Assembly: GCA_947501005.1 (NCBI GenBank)
Contig: CANMTU010000001.1
Coordinates: 62,001-126,000 of the forward strand
DNA length: 64,000 nucleotides
Reading direction: 5' to 3'
Origin: an uncultured Erythrobacter sp.
GTDB lineage: Bacteria > Pseudomonadota > Alphaproteobacteria > Sphingomonadales > Sphingomonadaceae
In this document: positions 21,321 to 28,461 of the stretch, one piece after another
Layout: every line of letters starts with the position of its first letter
Position numbering within the stretch: position 1 is the first letter of the stretch
Position numbers and translations under genes: made by a program
The notes under the pieces: generated by a model
What the model saw: only the letters and a program-made list of their open reading frames with translations
Databases searched by the model: none
What the model was told of the DNA's origin: nothing

Positions 21321-21664
21321 TCGCCCCGGATCGCGCGGGTCACGGTCTCTACACGACCTCGTAGGAAGTTGAGCGTGGCCGAATAGGCGACGGCGTTCTC
21401 GGCGAAGGCCGCCTGCTCGGTCGACATTTCAACCGTATTGCCGTCGAGCGTTGCCATTGTGGGCACGCGATAGCGCACGGCGCCATTGGCCGCGCTATCC
21501 ACTTCCTCGCCAGCGAGGCGCGCCCGCAATGCGGCCGAGAAATCGACGTCGCGCGCCTTGTATCCCGGCGTCGCCGCATTGGCTATATTCGAGCCAAGCA
21601 CACCCATGCGCCGCGACCGGATCTCCAGTGCCGCCCCGTGGATGCCGAACAGATCTTCGCCCAA
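21317..21664 (-). CDS. flgB: Flagellar basal-body rod protein FlgB
   Basis: Proximal rod protein, 115 residues. It begins GEDLFGIHGAALEIRSRRMG / VLGSNIANAATPGYKARDVD, the FlgB hallmark. I chose the TTG at 21664 because GGAGG sits five bases upstream and the length fits the family; the frame could extend to 21715, but that would run back over the promoter. It is the first gene of the leftward rod-hook operon, behind an exact sigma-54 promoter. Confidence 0.9.
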   Translation of the reverse strand: MGEDLFGIHGAALEIRSRRMGVLGSNIANAATPGYKARDVDFSAALRARLAGEEVDSAANGAVRYRVPTMATLDGNTVEMSTEQAAFAENAVAYSATLNFLRGRVETVTRAIRGE

Positions 21665-21699
21665 ATGAACCTCCACTCCTGTTGCGCGAGAGAAGGTAA

Positions 21700-21714
21700 G
21701 CAAGCAGTGTGCCA
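21700..21714 (-). promoter_or_regulatory. Sigma-54 promoter of the flgB operon
   Basis: On the minus strand TGGCAC (complement of 21709-21714), five bases, then TTGC (complement of 21700-21703) followed by T. This gives GG-N10-GC, an exact match to the -24/-12 consensus. It lies about 36 bases before the flgB start, in the correct direction. Confidence 0.88.
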
Positions 21715-21756
21715 AAAGGTTTTATCGCACCTGGAGTGGCGGAAAACTTTAAGGAT

Positions 21757-21772
21757 CGGCAAGCTTTTGCCG
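21757..21772. promoter_or_regulatory. Palindrome in the flgB/stator-like divergent region
   Basis: CGGCAA (21757-21762), four bases, TTGCCG (21767-21772): a perfect 6-bp inverted repeat about 43 bases upstream of the sigma-54 -24 element. Position and symmetry suggest a binding site for the flagellar activator, but no experiment is implied. Confidence 0.4.
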
Positions 21773-21850
21773 GAGCGCGGCAAAGTTCGGCCATTGGATA
21801 AATCTGCGCTGCCGTGCGCCGTTCTTGTGGGGCAAGGAGTGGCTGCCCCG

Positions 21851-22507
21851 ATGTTGCAAATCTGGTTCGATCCCGATGCGATCGCCATCGTTCTCTTCGG
21901 AACGCTCGCGGCGACAGTGCTGCGCTGTGGCATCGCCGACAGCCGGATTGCCGTTGCAAGCCTTCGCAATATCCTCGAGAAACCGTTCGACGTGCCACAG
22001 GCCAAGGCCGAGCTTGCTGTTCAGATTCGCCAGATCGCCAATGACGGTTTCGTCCGTGCCGAGCCGCGCCATTTCGGTGACGACGAATTCGACAGCCTGT
22101 CCGATCTCATCATCAATCAGCGTTCGATCCAGTCGCTTCACGGCGAGCACGAGAAGTTCAAGTTGGCGCGGCTGACCCATTCACAGACCGCCGTGCGGGT
22201 GTTGGAGAGCGCTGCCGAGCTTGCCCCGGTCTTCGGGCTGGCCGGGACGCTGGTGGCTTTGGCCCAGGCGCCTGGTACGGCGCCGCAGGAAAACGGACTC
22301 GTCGGTGCGATCGCGATGGCTGTGATCACGACGCTTTATGGGCTGGTTGCTGCAAATTTAGTCTTCGCGCCGCTCGGCAGCGCTATCGCGCGCCGTTCGC
22401 GCCGCGAGGAGGAGGACCGCGACGAAGTACTCGCGTGGCTCGAGCAAGGCATCTGCCAGACGGGGGTGATCCTTCCACAAACCACTGCCGCGCAGGAGGT
22501 GGCATGA
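21851..22507 (+). CDS. MotA/TolQ/ExbB-like channel protein lacking the first helix
   Basis: 218 residues that align by eye with PomA-type MotA, but starting at the second helix: DPDAIAIVLFGTLAATVLRC corresponds to MotA TM2. A cytoplasmic loop follows, then TM3 ELAPVFGLAGTLVALAQ with the conserved Pro and TM4 AIAMAVITTLYGLVAANLVF. Upstream in-frame sequence back to 21638 is not hydrophobic, so TM1 is truly absent. It differs from the canonical MotA at 13.0 kb. The stop overlaps the ATG of a MotB-like gene. Possible roles: accessory stator, ion channel, or stator regulator. Confidence 0.8.
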   Translation: MLQIWFDPDAIAIVLFGTLAATVLRCGIADSRIAVASLRNILEKPFDVPQAKAELAVQIRQIANDGFVRAEPRHFGDDEFDSLSDLIINQRSIQSLHGEHEKFKLARLTHSQTAVRVLESAAELAPVFGLAGTLVALAQAPGTAPQENGLVGAIAMAVITTLYGLVAANLVFAPLGSAIARRSRREEEDRDEVLAWLEQGICQTGVILPQTTAAQEVA

Positions 22508-22926
22508 TCTCGCGCGCGACAACGGGCTGGCAGACGATAACAGCCGATCTCGCTCTAATCCTGTTCTTGATTACCGCCCAAGCGGTAACCGATCATGCGG
22601 ACCGCCCCGCACCTGTCAACAACGAAAGGTTCCCAACGACTGAGAGCACCTCGGCGCTCGCCGTTCACTATCCGGCTCGCGGCGAGGACATCAACGATTG
22701 GCTGCGTGATACGATGATCGACAGACGGCAGGTTGCGACGATCTCGATCGAATACGGCCCCGGTGCGCGCGCCAGCGCCCTTGCAGAGGGTGATCGTCTG
22801 CTCGGTCAGGCCGAGACGGCCGGGGTCGGGGCGCGTCTGATGGTCGTTCCGGGCGCAGCTGACCAGACCATCATAGCGGTCGATTACCTCCGCAGCGAAG
22901 GGGATGGCACGGACTTTGCAAGCTAG
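22504..22926 (+). CDS. MotB/ExbD-like single-span protein without OmpA domain
   Basis: 140 residues with one membrane helix TITADLALILFLITAQAV, whose Asp matches the ion-binding Asp of MotB/ExbD. The periplasmic part is short (about 110 residues) and shows no OmpA peptidoglycan-binding signature (no GHTD-type motif). Segments ATISIEYGPGARASALAEGD and ARLMVVPGAADQTIIAVDYL suggest a small alpha/beta fold. It is translationally coupled (ATGA) to the MotA-like gene, so the two very probably form a complex. Confidence 0.72.
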   Translation: MISRATTGWQTITADLALILFLITAQAVTDHADRPAPVNNERFPTTESTSALAVHYPARGEDINDWLRDTMIDRRQVATISIEYGPGARASALAEGDRLLGQAETAGVGARLMVVPGAADQTIIAVDYLRSEGDGTDFAS

Positions 22927-22963
22927 TCTGACATCAGTTAGCCCTTGCCGGGCGTCGTCAGAC
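22926..22963 (+). promoter_or_regulatory. Nested hairpin before flgA
   Basis: GTCTGAC (22926-22932) pairs perfectly with GTCAGAC (22957-22963), and inside it GCCC (22941-22944) pairs with GGGC (22950-22953). There is no U tract. It may attenuate or process the transcript between the stator-like pair and flgA. Confidence 0.45.
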
Positions 22964-22981
22964 AAAGCGGAGCCGTAGCCA

Positions 22982-23524
22982 ATGACGCAGCGAACGTTTC
23001 TCGGAAGGATCCTTCCCCTGGGTCTCGCCTGCGGCCTGGTCACCACAGCCTGGGCCGCCGCACCGATGGAGCTTTCGGTCATTGACCGCGCGGTCGCAGA
23101 TTTTACCGGCGCCCGTGCGGGTGAGCCGGGCGGGGCTAAGCTACCGGTCGACCGCCGCCTGCGCCTGACCGACTGCCAAGCGCCACTCGAACTGCAGTGG
23201 TTCGGCCGGGACCAGCGTTCAGTGCAGGTTGCGTGCCCCACTGCGGGCTGGAAAATCTACGTCGCGGTTGACGGTGCATCGGACCGACGCGCGCTCGGCA
23301 CCGGTTCCGCACAGCCGGTTGAAAAAGGTCCAGCTATCGTCAAACGCGGGGAAACCGTCAGCATCCTGATGCGCGGGAAGGGGTTCTCCCTTAGCCGGCA
23401 CGGTTCTGCCGCCGAGGATGGCGCCCAGGGAGAATGGATCAAGGTCCGGGCAGGCGGCGAACGTACGGAAACGCTGCGGGCGGTTGTCCTCCGACCCGGC
23501 CAGGTCGGCATCGATTTGCCGTAA
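22982..23524 (+). CDS. flgA: P-ring assembly chaperone FlgA
   Basis: Periplasmic chaperone for FlgI, 180 residues with a Sec signal peptide (GLACGLVTTAWAAA). The mature part has VDRRLRLTDCQAPLELQW, VACPTAGWKIYV, and the SAF-type C-terminal domain with IVKRGETVSILMRGKGFSL and LRAVVLRPGQVGIDLP. It lies on the opposite strand to flgI, apart from the ring genes. Confidence 0.9.
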   Translation: MTQRTFLGRILPLGLACGLVTTAWAAAPMELSVIDRAVADFTGARAGEPGGAKLPVDRRLRLTDCQAPLELQWFGRDQRSVQVACPTAGWKIYVAVDGASDRRALGTGSAQPVEKGPAIVKRGETVSILMRGKGFSLSRHGSAAEDGAQGEWIKVRAGGERTETLRAVVLRPGQVGIDLP

Positions 23525-23549
23525 GCGGCAGATAGTGTTGCCGGGGGGT

Positions 23550-23575
23550 TAAAGACCGACATCGATCGCCGTTCT
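23550..23575 (+). promoter_or_regulatory. Candidate sigma-28 promoter of flgM-flgN
   Basis: TAAA (23550-23553), a 14-base spacer, then GCCGTTCT (23568-23575), against TAAA-N15-GCCGATAA for FliA. The -10 resembles that before flagellin (GCCGTTCTG against GTCGGTCTG). It lies 30 bases before flgM. Confidence 0.55.
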
Positions 23576-23604
23576 GTTCATCGACCAGCTGATGGAGCGA
23601 ATCG

Positions 23605-23889
23605 ATGCGTATTATCGGATTGCCGGATTTCGGAGGAACTGGGCGGGCGGCCAAAGCCGCCGCGACGGGGGCCAACAAGATTGCAGCGGCGCAGAAGGGC
23701 GCTTCCGGAACGCGCCAATCCGAAAGCCCAATCGCTTCCTCGTCGCTTACTGCCGCTCTGCAGGTTCCGGTCGATCAAGAACGTGTAACCGAAATCCGCA
23801 AGGCACTGCAGGAAGGCAGGTATCCGCTCAATCCCGCAAATATCGCCGACGCCTTAATCGCGTCGAACCTTTACGGAAAGTCCTCTTGA
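23605..23889 (+). CDS. flgM: Anti-sigma-28 factor FlgM
   Basis: 94 residues. The N-terminal half is low-complexity and Ala/Gly-rich (disordered in the family), while the C-terminus VDQERVTEIRKALQEGRYPL / NPANIADALIASNL is the sigma-28-binding helical region. It holds FliA inactive until hook completion allows FlgM export. Its stop overlaps the ATG of the flgN-like gene. Presence of FlgM fits the FliA gene at 27.2 kb. Confidence 0.9.
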   Translation: MRIIGLPDFGGTGRAAKAAATGANKIAAAQKGASGTRQSESPIASSSLTAALQVPVDQERVTEIRKALQEGRYPLNPANIADALIASNLYGKSS

Positions 23890-24224
23890 TGACCCGCACT
23901 CGGGAAGCCTTGGCAACCCTGCAACAGATGCTCGCACTTTTGCAGGGCGAGCGGCAGGCGCTTGCCGCCCTTGATCTCAATCGCATCGTCACTTGTACGC
24001 AGGGCAAGCTCGATCTGTGCAGCAGGCTCGAAGCTGTCGAGCAGAGCAGCCTCGACGAGGAATGCCTGGGCGTGCTCGATGCCGTGCGCCGGCTTAACGA
24101 GATCAACCGCCGGCTGCGCAATCTCATCGCCACCAATGTCCAGAACCGCCTCAGCGGGTTGACAGGCAGCAGCGCGCCCTATTCGGCGATCTCGCGGCAG
24201 AACATGAACCTTGCTCTCGTTTGA
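23889..24224 (+). CDS. flgN: FlgN-like export chaperone
   Basis: 111 mostly helical residues (MLALLQGERQALAALDLNRI, LDAVRRLNEINRRLRNLI, ending SAISRQNMNLALV), the architecture of FlgN, which escorts FlgK and FlgL to the export gate. The assignment rests mainly on length, helical heptads and position directly after flgM (TGATG coupling); the sequence itself is weakly conserved. Confidence 0.7.
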   Translation: MTRTREALATLQQMLALLQGERQALAALDLNRIVTCTQGKLDLCSRLEAVEQSSLDEECLGVLDAVRRLNEINRRLRNLIATNVQNRLSGLTGSSAPYSAISRQNMNLALV

Positions 24225-24256
24225 ACGCCGTTGGCTTCCTGCTGATACGAAATTTT

Positions 24257-24271
24257 TGGCACGCATTTTGC
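24257..24271 (+). promoter_or_regulatory. Sigma-54 promoter of sltF-like-flhA-fliA
   Basis: TGGCAC (24257-24262), five bases, TTGC (24268-24271) followed by T: an exact GG-N10-GC -24/-12 element. It lies 31 bases upstream of the GTG start at 24303 and behind the end of flgN, so it drives the three-gene run that ends in the sigma-28 gene. Confidence 0.88.
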
Positions 24272-24302
24272 TGAACCTCGGGAAGAGTTTCCCGGAGGGT
24301 CC

Positions 24303-25151
24303 GTGCCTACCATCAATCCCGCCCAGACTGTTGACGTGCGCGGCGCCATTGCCCGCGCGGCGACACGGACAGGCGTCGACTTCGACTATCTGCTGGCGCA
24401 GGCCCGGCTCGAGTCCGGGCTCGACCCCAGCGCCAAGGCGCCCACCTCGAGCGCAACCGGCCTCTATCAGTTCATCGATTCTACGTGGCTGAACACACTC
24501 GATCGGCACGGCGCCAAGCACGGCATGGACTGGGCCGACGCCGCAATCGGTTCGGGTGGGTGGGTTTCCAACGCGACAACCCGTAGTCATTTGCTCGCCC
24601 TTCGTTATGATGCCGACGCGTCATCATTGATGGCAGCGGAGCTGACCCGGGAAAATGCGAACGGTCTGCGCAACACACTTGGGCGCGAGCCGGAACCTGC
24701 CGAACTCTATCTTGCCCACTTTCTCGGCCTTGGGGGAGCACAGCAATTCCTTGGCGCGCTCGGCAGCGATCCCGACCAGTCGGCCGCAGCATTAATGCCG
24801 CAGGCAGCGCGCGCGAACCGCGCGATCTTTTTCAGTGACGGATCCTCGCGTTCGGTCGGCGAAGTCATGGACCTGATGCGCGGCAAGGTCGCTCGCGCAT
24901 ACGGCGACACCTTCACTCTGGGTGGCGGGATGGGCGGCACCCAGCATGAGTTCGCCGGGTTTGCCGCCCCGCGGACGATGCCACGCGCGCCCTTCGGCGC
25001 TAGCGGCGCGGCCGCGACGGGCGGAGGCAGTGCGCGTCCGTCCATGGCGGATACGCTGCGCTCAACTTTCGGCGATGGCAGCGGGGGCGGCACTCGCGCC
25101 GGCGCCAATATCGGCGCCGCCTATAGCAAGTTCAGGGCGTTCGGTCTATGA
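24303..25151 (+). CDS. Flagellar lytic transglycosylase (SltF-like)
   Basis: 282 residues with an SLT-type domain: the catalytic Glu lies in AQARLESGLDP (about residue 39), followed by SSATGLYQFIDSTW. The C-terminal third is Gly/Ala-rich. No clear Sec signal peptide is visible, so export through the flagellar apparatus is conceivable. It cuts peptidoglycan for rod passage and complements the domain missing from FlgJ. The GTG start has GGAGG five bases upstream; the stop overlaps the flhA ATG by four bases. Confidence 0.85.
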   Translation: MPTINPAQTVDVRGAIARAATRTGVDFDYLLAQARLESGLDPSAKAPTSSATGLYQFIDSTWLNTLDRHGAKHGMDWADAAIGSGGWVSNATTRSHLLALRYDADASSLMAAELTRENANGLRNTLGREPEPAELYLAHFLGLGGAQQFLGALGSDPDQSAAALMPQAARANRAIFFSDGSSRSVGEVMDLMRGKVARAYGDTFTLGGGMGGTQHEFAGFAAPRTMPRAPFGASGAAATGGGSARPSMADTLRSTFGDGSGGGTRAGANIGAAYSKFRAFGL

Positions 25152-27250
25152 CCGTGCGCCAGTTCCTCAATCCGGGGCTCGCCCTGCCGGTCGGCATTCT
25201 CACGATCATCTTGCTGATGGTCATGCCGATCCCGGCGATGCTGCTCGACGTGTTCTTCGTAATGAACATCGCCTTGTCGGTGTCGATCCTGATGGCCGCG
25301 ATGAACGCGAAGAAGCCGCTGGATTTCTCTTCCTTTCCATCGGTCCTGCTTTTCGCGACACTGCTGCGCTTGGCGCTCAACGTCGCCTCGACCCGTATAG
25401 TGCTTCTGAACGGGCACGAGGGCGGCGAAGCGGCGGGCAAGGTGATCGAGGCGTTCGGCGCTTTCCTCATCGGCGGGAACTTCGCAGTCGGTATCTTCGT
25501 ATTCCTGATCCTGATGATCATCAACCTAATGGTCGTCACCAAAGGCGCGGGCCGCGTCTCAGAAGTCTCGGCGCGCTTTACGCTCGACGCCCTGCCCGGC
25601 AAGCAGATGGCGATTGACGCCGATCTTGCAGCCGGGCTTCTCACGGCAGACGAGGCCAAAGCCCGCCGGCGTGAGATCGCCACCGAGGCCGATTTCTACG
25701 GCTCGATGGATGGGGCAAGCAAGTTCGTGAAAGGCGATGCGGTCGCTGCGCTGTTGATTCTCATGATCAACGTGATCGCAGGTTTGGTGCTCGGCATCTC
25801 GACCCACGGTCTGTCGATCGGTGCGGCGGCCGAATTCTATATAACCCTTGCCGTGGGCGATGCGCTGGTCGCGTCGGTCCCGGCGCTGCTGCTCTCGATA
25901 GCGGCGGCCGTCATCGTCACTCGCGTTTCGGACGCGCGCGACCTTACAGGCCAGATCGGCGGCCAGCTTGCCGATCCCACGATCTGGCTGCCGGTCGCCT
26001 GCATCCTCCTGGTGATCGGATGCATTCCGGCGATGCCGCAGTCGATCATCCTGCCCCTTTCGGCCGGGACTTTCTGGTTGTGGCACGCCCTGCGCAAGCG
26101 CCAGCGTCTCACGGTGGAGGAGCCCGAACAGGTAGCCGCGCCCGACCCCTCGTATATCGGAATCGAAGACGTGACCGATCAGACGCTGGTGACGATCCAG
26201 CTTGGCTACGGCCTCATCCACCTTACAGATGCGAAGCATGGCGCGACGCTGGTTGGCCGGCTCACAGGACTGCGCAAGCAGATGTGCCAGAGCTTCGGCT
26301 TCATCGTGCCGCAGTTCCGCGTAGAGGACAGTTTCGAAGTCGAGCCCGATGCCTATCGTATCACGCTGGGCGGGGCGACCATCGGCGGTGGCAAACTGAA
26401 GCCGGGTCACCTGCTCGCCATCGATACCGGCGAAGTCATGCGCTCGCATGTCGTGCAAGGCGAGGCGACGGTCGATCCGAGCTTTGGCTGCCCGGCGCTG
26501 TGGATCGAGCCCGGCGCGCGTGATTTTGCCGTGGCCGAAGGTTATCTAGCAGTCGATCCGGAAAGCGTGATTGCCACCCAGATCCATCAATTGCTGGGCG
26601 CAAGGGCGCAGGACCTGCTGGGGCCCGACCAGGTGCGAGATCTCATCGACCATTTGAAGGTCCGTCATGGCCATCTGATCGACACTATCACCCCGCAACC
26701 GCTGACCCTAGCGGCGGTAACGCGCCTGCTGAAGGCGCTTCTGGCCGACGGCATATCCCTGCGCCACGCGCTGCGCGTGTTTTCGAGCGTGTCGCTCGCT
26801 GCGCAGCAGACCGGCGATCACGACCGCCTCATCGACATCATCCGTGCAGATCTCGGTTCCATGATAGTGGCGGAGTTGTGCCCGCCTAACGCCAGGCTGC
26901 CGGTCATCACCCTTGCAGCCCAGCTCGAGGAGATGGTTGTCAGCGGGCTTCAGGATCCGACGTCGGGCGAAATCGTGATTGAACCCGATCTCGCTCGCTC
27001 GATTGGCGAACGCATCGCCACAATCGTCGACCAGCGCGATCCGGCGACTACTCGGCCCGCCCTGATCGTCCAGCCGCGCGCTCGCCGTGCGCTCGCAGCA
27101 TTGCTGCGACTGCGTGCGCCGCAATGCTTGGTGCTCTCGATCAACGAGTTGCCCGCTTCCCAGCCGATTGAGGTGATTGCTGTGGTCGGCGACGAGAATT
27201 TCGGAAGTTCTGCACAACTCGGCCATTCAACGGAGGCCCTTGCAGCGTGA
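25148..27250 (+). CDS. flhA: Flagellar export-gate protein FlhA
   Basis: Large export-gate subunit, 700 residues. About eight N-terminal helices start at LALPVGILTIILLMVMPIPA; the FHIPEP region includes VTKGAGRVSEVSARFTLDAL and PGKQMAIDADLAAGLL; then comes a cytoplasmic domain of about 350 residues. It is separated from the fliPQR-flhB genes on the other strand but has the same role in the type III export gate. It overlaps fliA by four bases. Confidence 0.96.
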   Translation: MTVRQFLNPGLALPVGILTIILLMVMPIPAMLLDVFFVMNIALSVSILMAAMNAKKPLDFSSFPSVLLFATLLRLALNVASTRIVLLNGHEGGEAAGKVIEAFGAFLIGGNFAVGIFVFLILMIINLMVVTKGAGRVSEVSARFTLDALPGKQMAIDADLAAGLLTADEAKARRREIATEADFYGSMDGASKFVKGDAVAALLILMINVIAGLVLGISTHGLSIGAAAEFYITLAVGDALVASVPALLLSIAAAVIVTRVSDARDLTGQIGGQLADPTIWLPVACILLVIGCIPAMPQSIILPLSAGTFWLWHALRKRQRLTVEEPEQVAAPDPSYIGIEDVTDQTLVTIQLGYGLIHLTDAKHGATLVGRLTGLRKQMCQSFGFIVPQFRVEDSFEVEPDAYRITLGGATIGGGKLKPGHLLAIDTGEVMRSHVVQGEATVDPSFGCPALWIEPGARDFAVAEGYLAVDPESVIATQIHQLLGARAQDLLGPDQVRDLIDHLKVRHGHLIDTITPQPLTLAAVTRLLKALLADGISLRHALRVFSSVSLAAQQTGDHDRLIDIIRADLGSMIVAELCPPNARLPVITLAAQLEEMVVSGLQDPTSGEIVIEPDLARSIGERIATIVDQRDPATTRPALIVQPRARRALAALLRLRAPQCLVLSINELPASQPIEVIAVVGDENFGSSAQLGHSTEALAA

Positions 27251-27972
27251 AATACGACCATTCCAACTTTAATGCGCAGCGAGCCTACGCGACCGAAATC
27301 AACCAGCGGATCGAGCGATTCCTGCCTATGGTCCGAAAGCTCGCCTGGTATTACGAGAGCAGCTGCGGCGCCTCGCTCGACATCGATGACCTGCTCCAGG
27401 GCGGGATGATCGCGCTAACCGAATGTGCTCAGCGGCACGAAAGGCCGAGCGAGGACGGATTCGCTGCCTATGCCAAGATCAGGGTGCGCGGGGCGATGAT
27501 CGATTTGTTGCGCTCGCAGTCGCACCATGTTCGCGGTGCGGCAGGGTTGCGTCGCAAGATTGATGCGACCTCCGACCAATTGCGCCGAGAGCTGGGTAGC
27601 GATCCGAGCGCAGAGCAAATCGCCTTCGCGCTGGGTGCGTCGGTCGAGGAATTCCACAGGGCGAGGGGACAGGTCGCAACCAAGCTGGTCGATCTGGAGG
27701 AATGCTATTCAGATACCAATCCTGCTTTTGTCAGCGAGGAACCCACTGCCGAGATGCGTCTGCTCGAAGCAGCCGACAAGGAAGCCCTGACGGAAGCGAT
27801 TGCAGCGCTGCCCGAACGTTTGCAGCTGATCATCCAGCTGCATTTTCTCGAGGAACTTAACCTGACTGAGATCGCCGCGATCCTCGATGTGAGTGTGCCA
27901 CGCGTGCATCAGCTGAAGTCAAGCGCATTGGCAAAGCTGCGCCTCGGTCTCATCTCGACGGAAGCCGACTGA
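27247..27972 (+). CDS. fliA: RNA polymerase sigma-28 factor FliA
   Basis: 241 residues, with region 2 (DIDDLLQGGMIALTECAQ), RVRGAMIDLLRSQSH, a region 3 and a region 4 helix-turn-helix (LNLTEIAAILDVSVPRVHQL). It directs late flagellar transcription; FlgM is its partner. It is cotranscribed with flhA from the sigma-54 promoter at 24.26 kb, which places FliA below sigma-54 in the hierarchy. Confidence 0.95.
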   Translation: MKYDHSNFNAQRAYATEINQRIERFLPMVRKLAWYYESSCGASLDIDDLLQGGMIALTECAQRHERPSEDGFAAYAKIRVRGAMIDLLRSQSHHVRGAAGLRRKIDATSDQLRRELGSDPSAEQIAFALGASVEEFHRARGQVATKLVDLEECYSDTNPAFVSEEPTAEMRLLEAADKEALTEAIAALPERLQLIIQLHFLEELNLTEIAAILDVSVPRVHQLKSSALAKLRLGLISTEAD

Positions 27973-27977
27973 GAGGC

Positions 27978-28012
27978 GGCGTCAACATCTTGCGACGCCG
28001 TCGCGTATTTTT
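27978..28012 (+). terminator. Intrinsic terminator after fliA
   Basis: Stem GGCGTC (27978-27983) with GACGCC (27994-27999), a ten-base loop and, six bases later, TATTTTT (28006-28012). It sits between the convergent fliA and fliS genes. The stem is short and the U tract slightly displaced. Confidence 0.5.
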
Positions 28013-28079
28013 CGTCCGGGTTCGCAGGGCTTTCCGTTTGAAGAGACGATCCGCCTCGGAAGCGAGGATTGGCGGCGCT

Positions 28080-28460
28080 CTAGCTGTAAAACGCTTCGCG
28101 AAACGCACCGGCGATCTCGCTGAAATCGGTCCTAAGGGCAGAAATCGCCTGCGCGTCGGTCTGCCGGATTGAATCCAGCAGGATGCTTTTCGCCGATCCG
28201 TAGAATTGGGCAAGCGGTGCGCCCATTTCGGCGTTGCGGTCAATACCGAGCTCCAGCGCTGTCAGCGCGGTAACGCAGCGGGTGATTGCTCGGCTGCGGC
28301 CTGCTCGATCTTTTCGGCTGTCAGCAAGCTCGAGATGGCGCATGCTATCAAGGAGATCTTCAAGGCAGAAGAGCACAAGCTCTTCGCGCGAACTGCCGAG
28401 CAAACGTGCCTCGAAATTGGTCTGGCGATAGGCTTCGTTGGGTTTGGAACGGCTCAACAT
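28080..28460 (-). CDS. fliS: Flagellin export chaperone FliS-like
   Basis: 126 helical residues with NEAYRQTNFEARLLGSSREE and LVLFCLEDLLDSMRHLELAD, matching the FliS N-terminal region that binds flagellin. It is the last gene of the leftward fli operon, one base after fliD, the usual fliD-fliS order. No flaF/flbT pair is seen, so filament assembly appears to use a FliS-type chaperone. Confidence 0.82.
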   Translation of the reverse strand: MLSRSKPNEAYRQTNFEARLLGSSREELVLFCLEDLLDSMRHLELADSRKDRAGRSRAITRCVTALTALELGIDRNAEMGAPLAQFYGSAKSILLDSIRQTDAQAISALRTDFSEIAGAFREAFYS

Positions 28461-28461
28461 G

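Noticed and set aside
21757..21771. A forward sigma-54 promoter for the MotA-like gene (GGCAAGCTTTTGC)
   Set aside because: The GG and GC are nine, not ten, bases apart, and sigma-54 is strict about this spacing.
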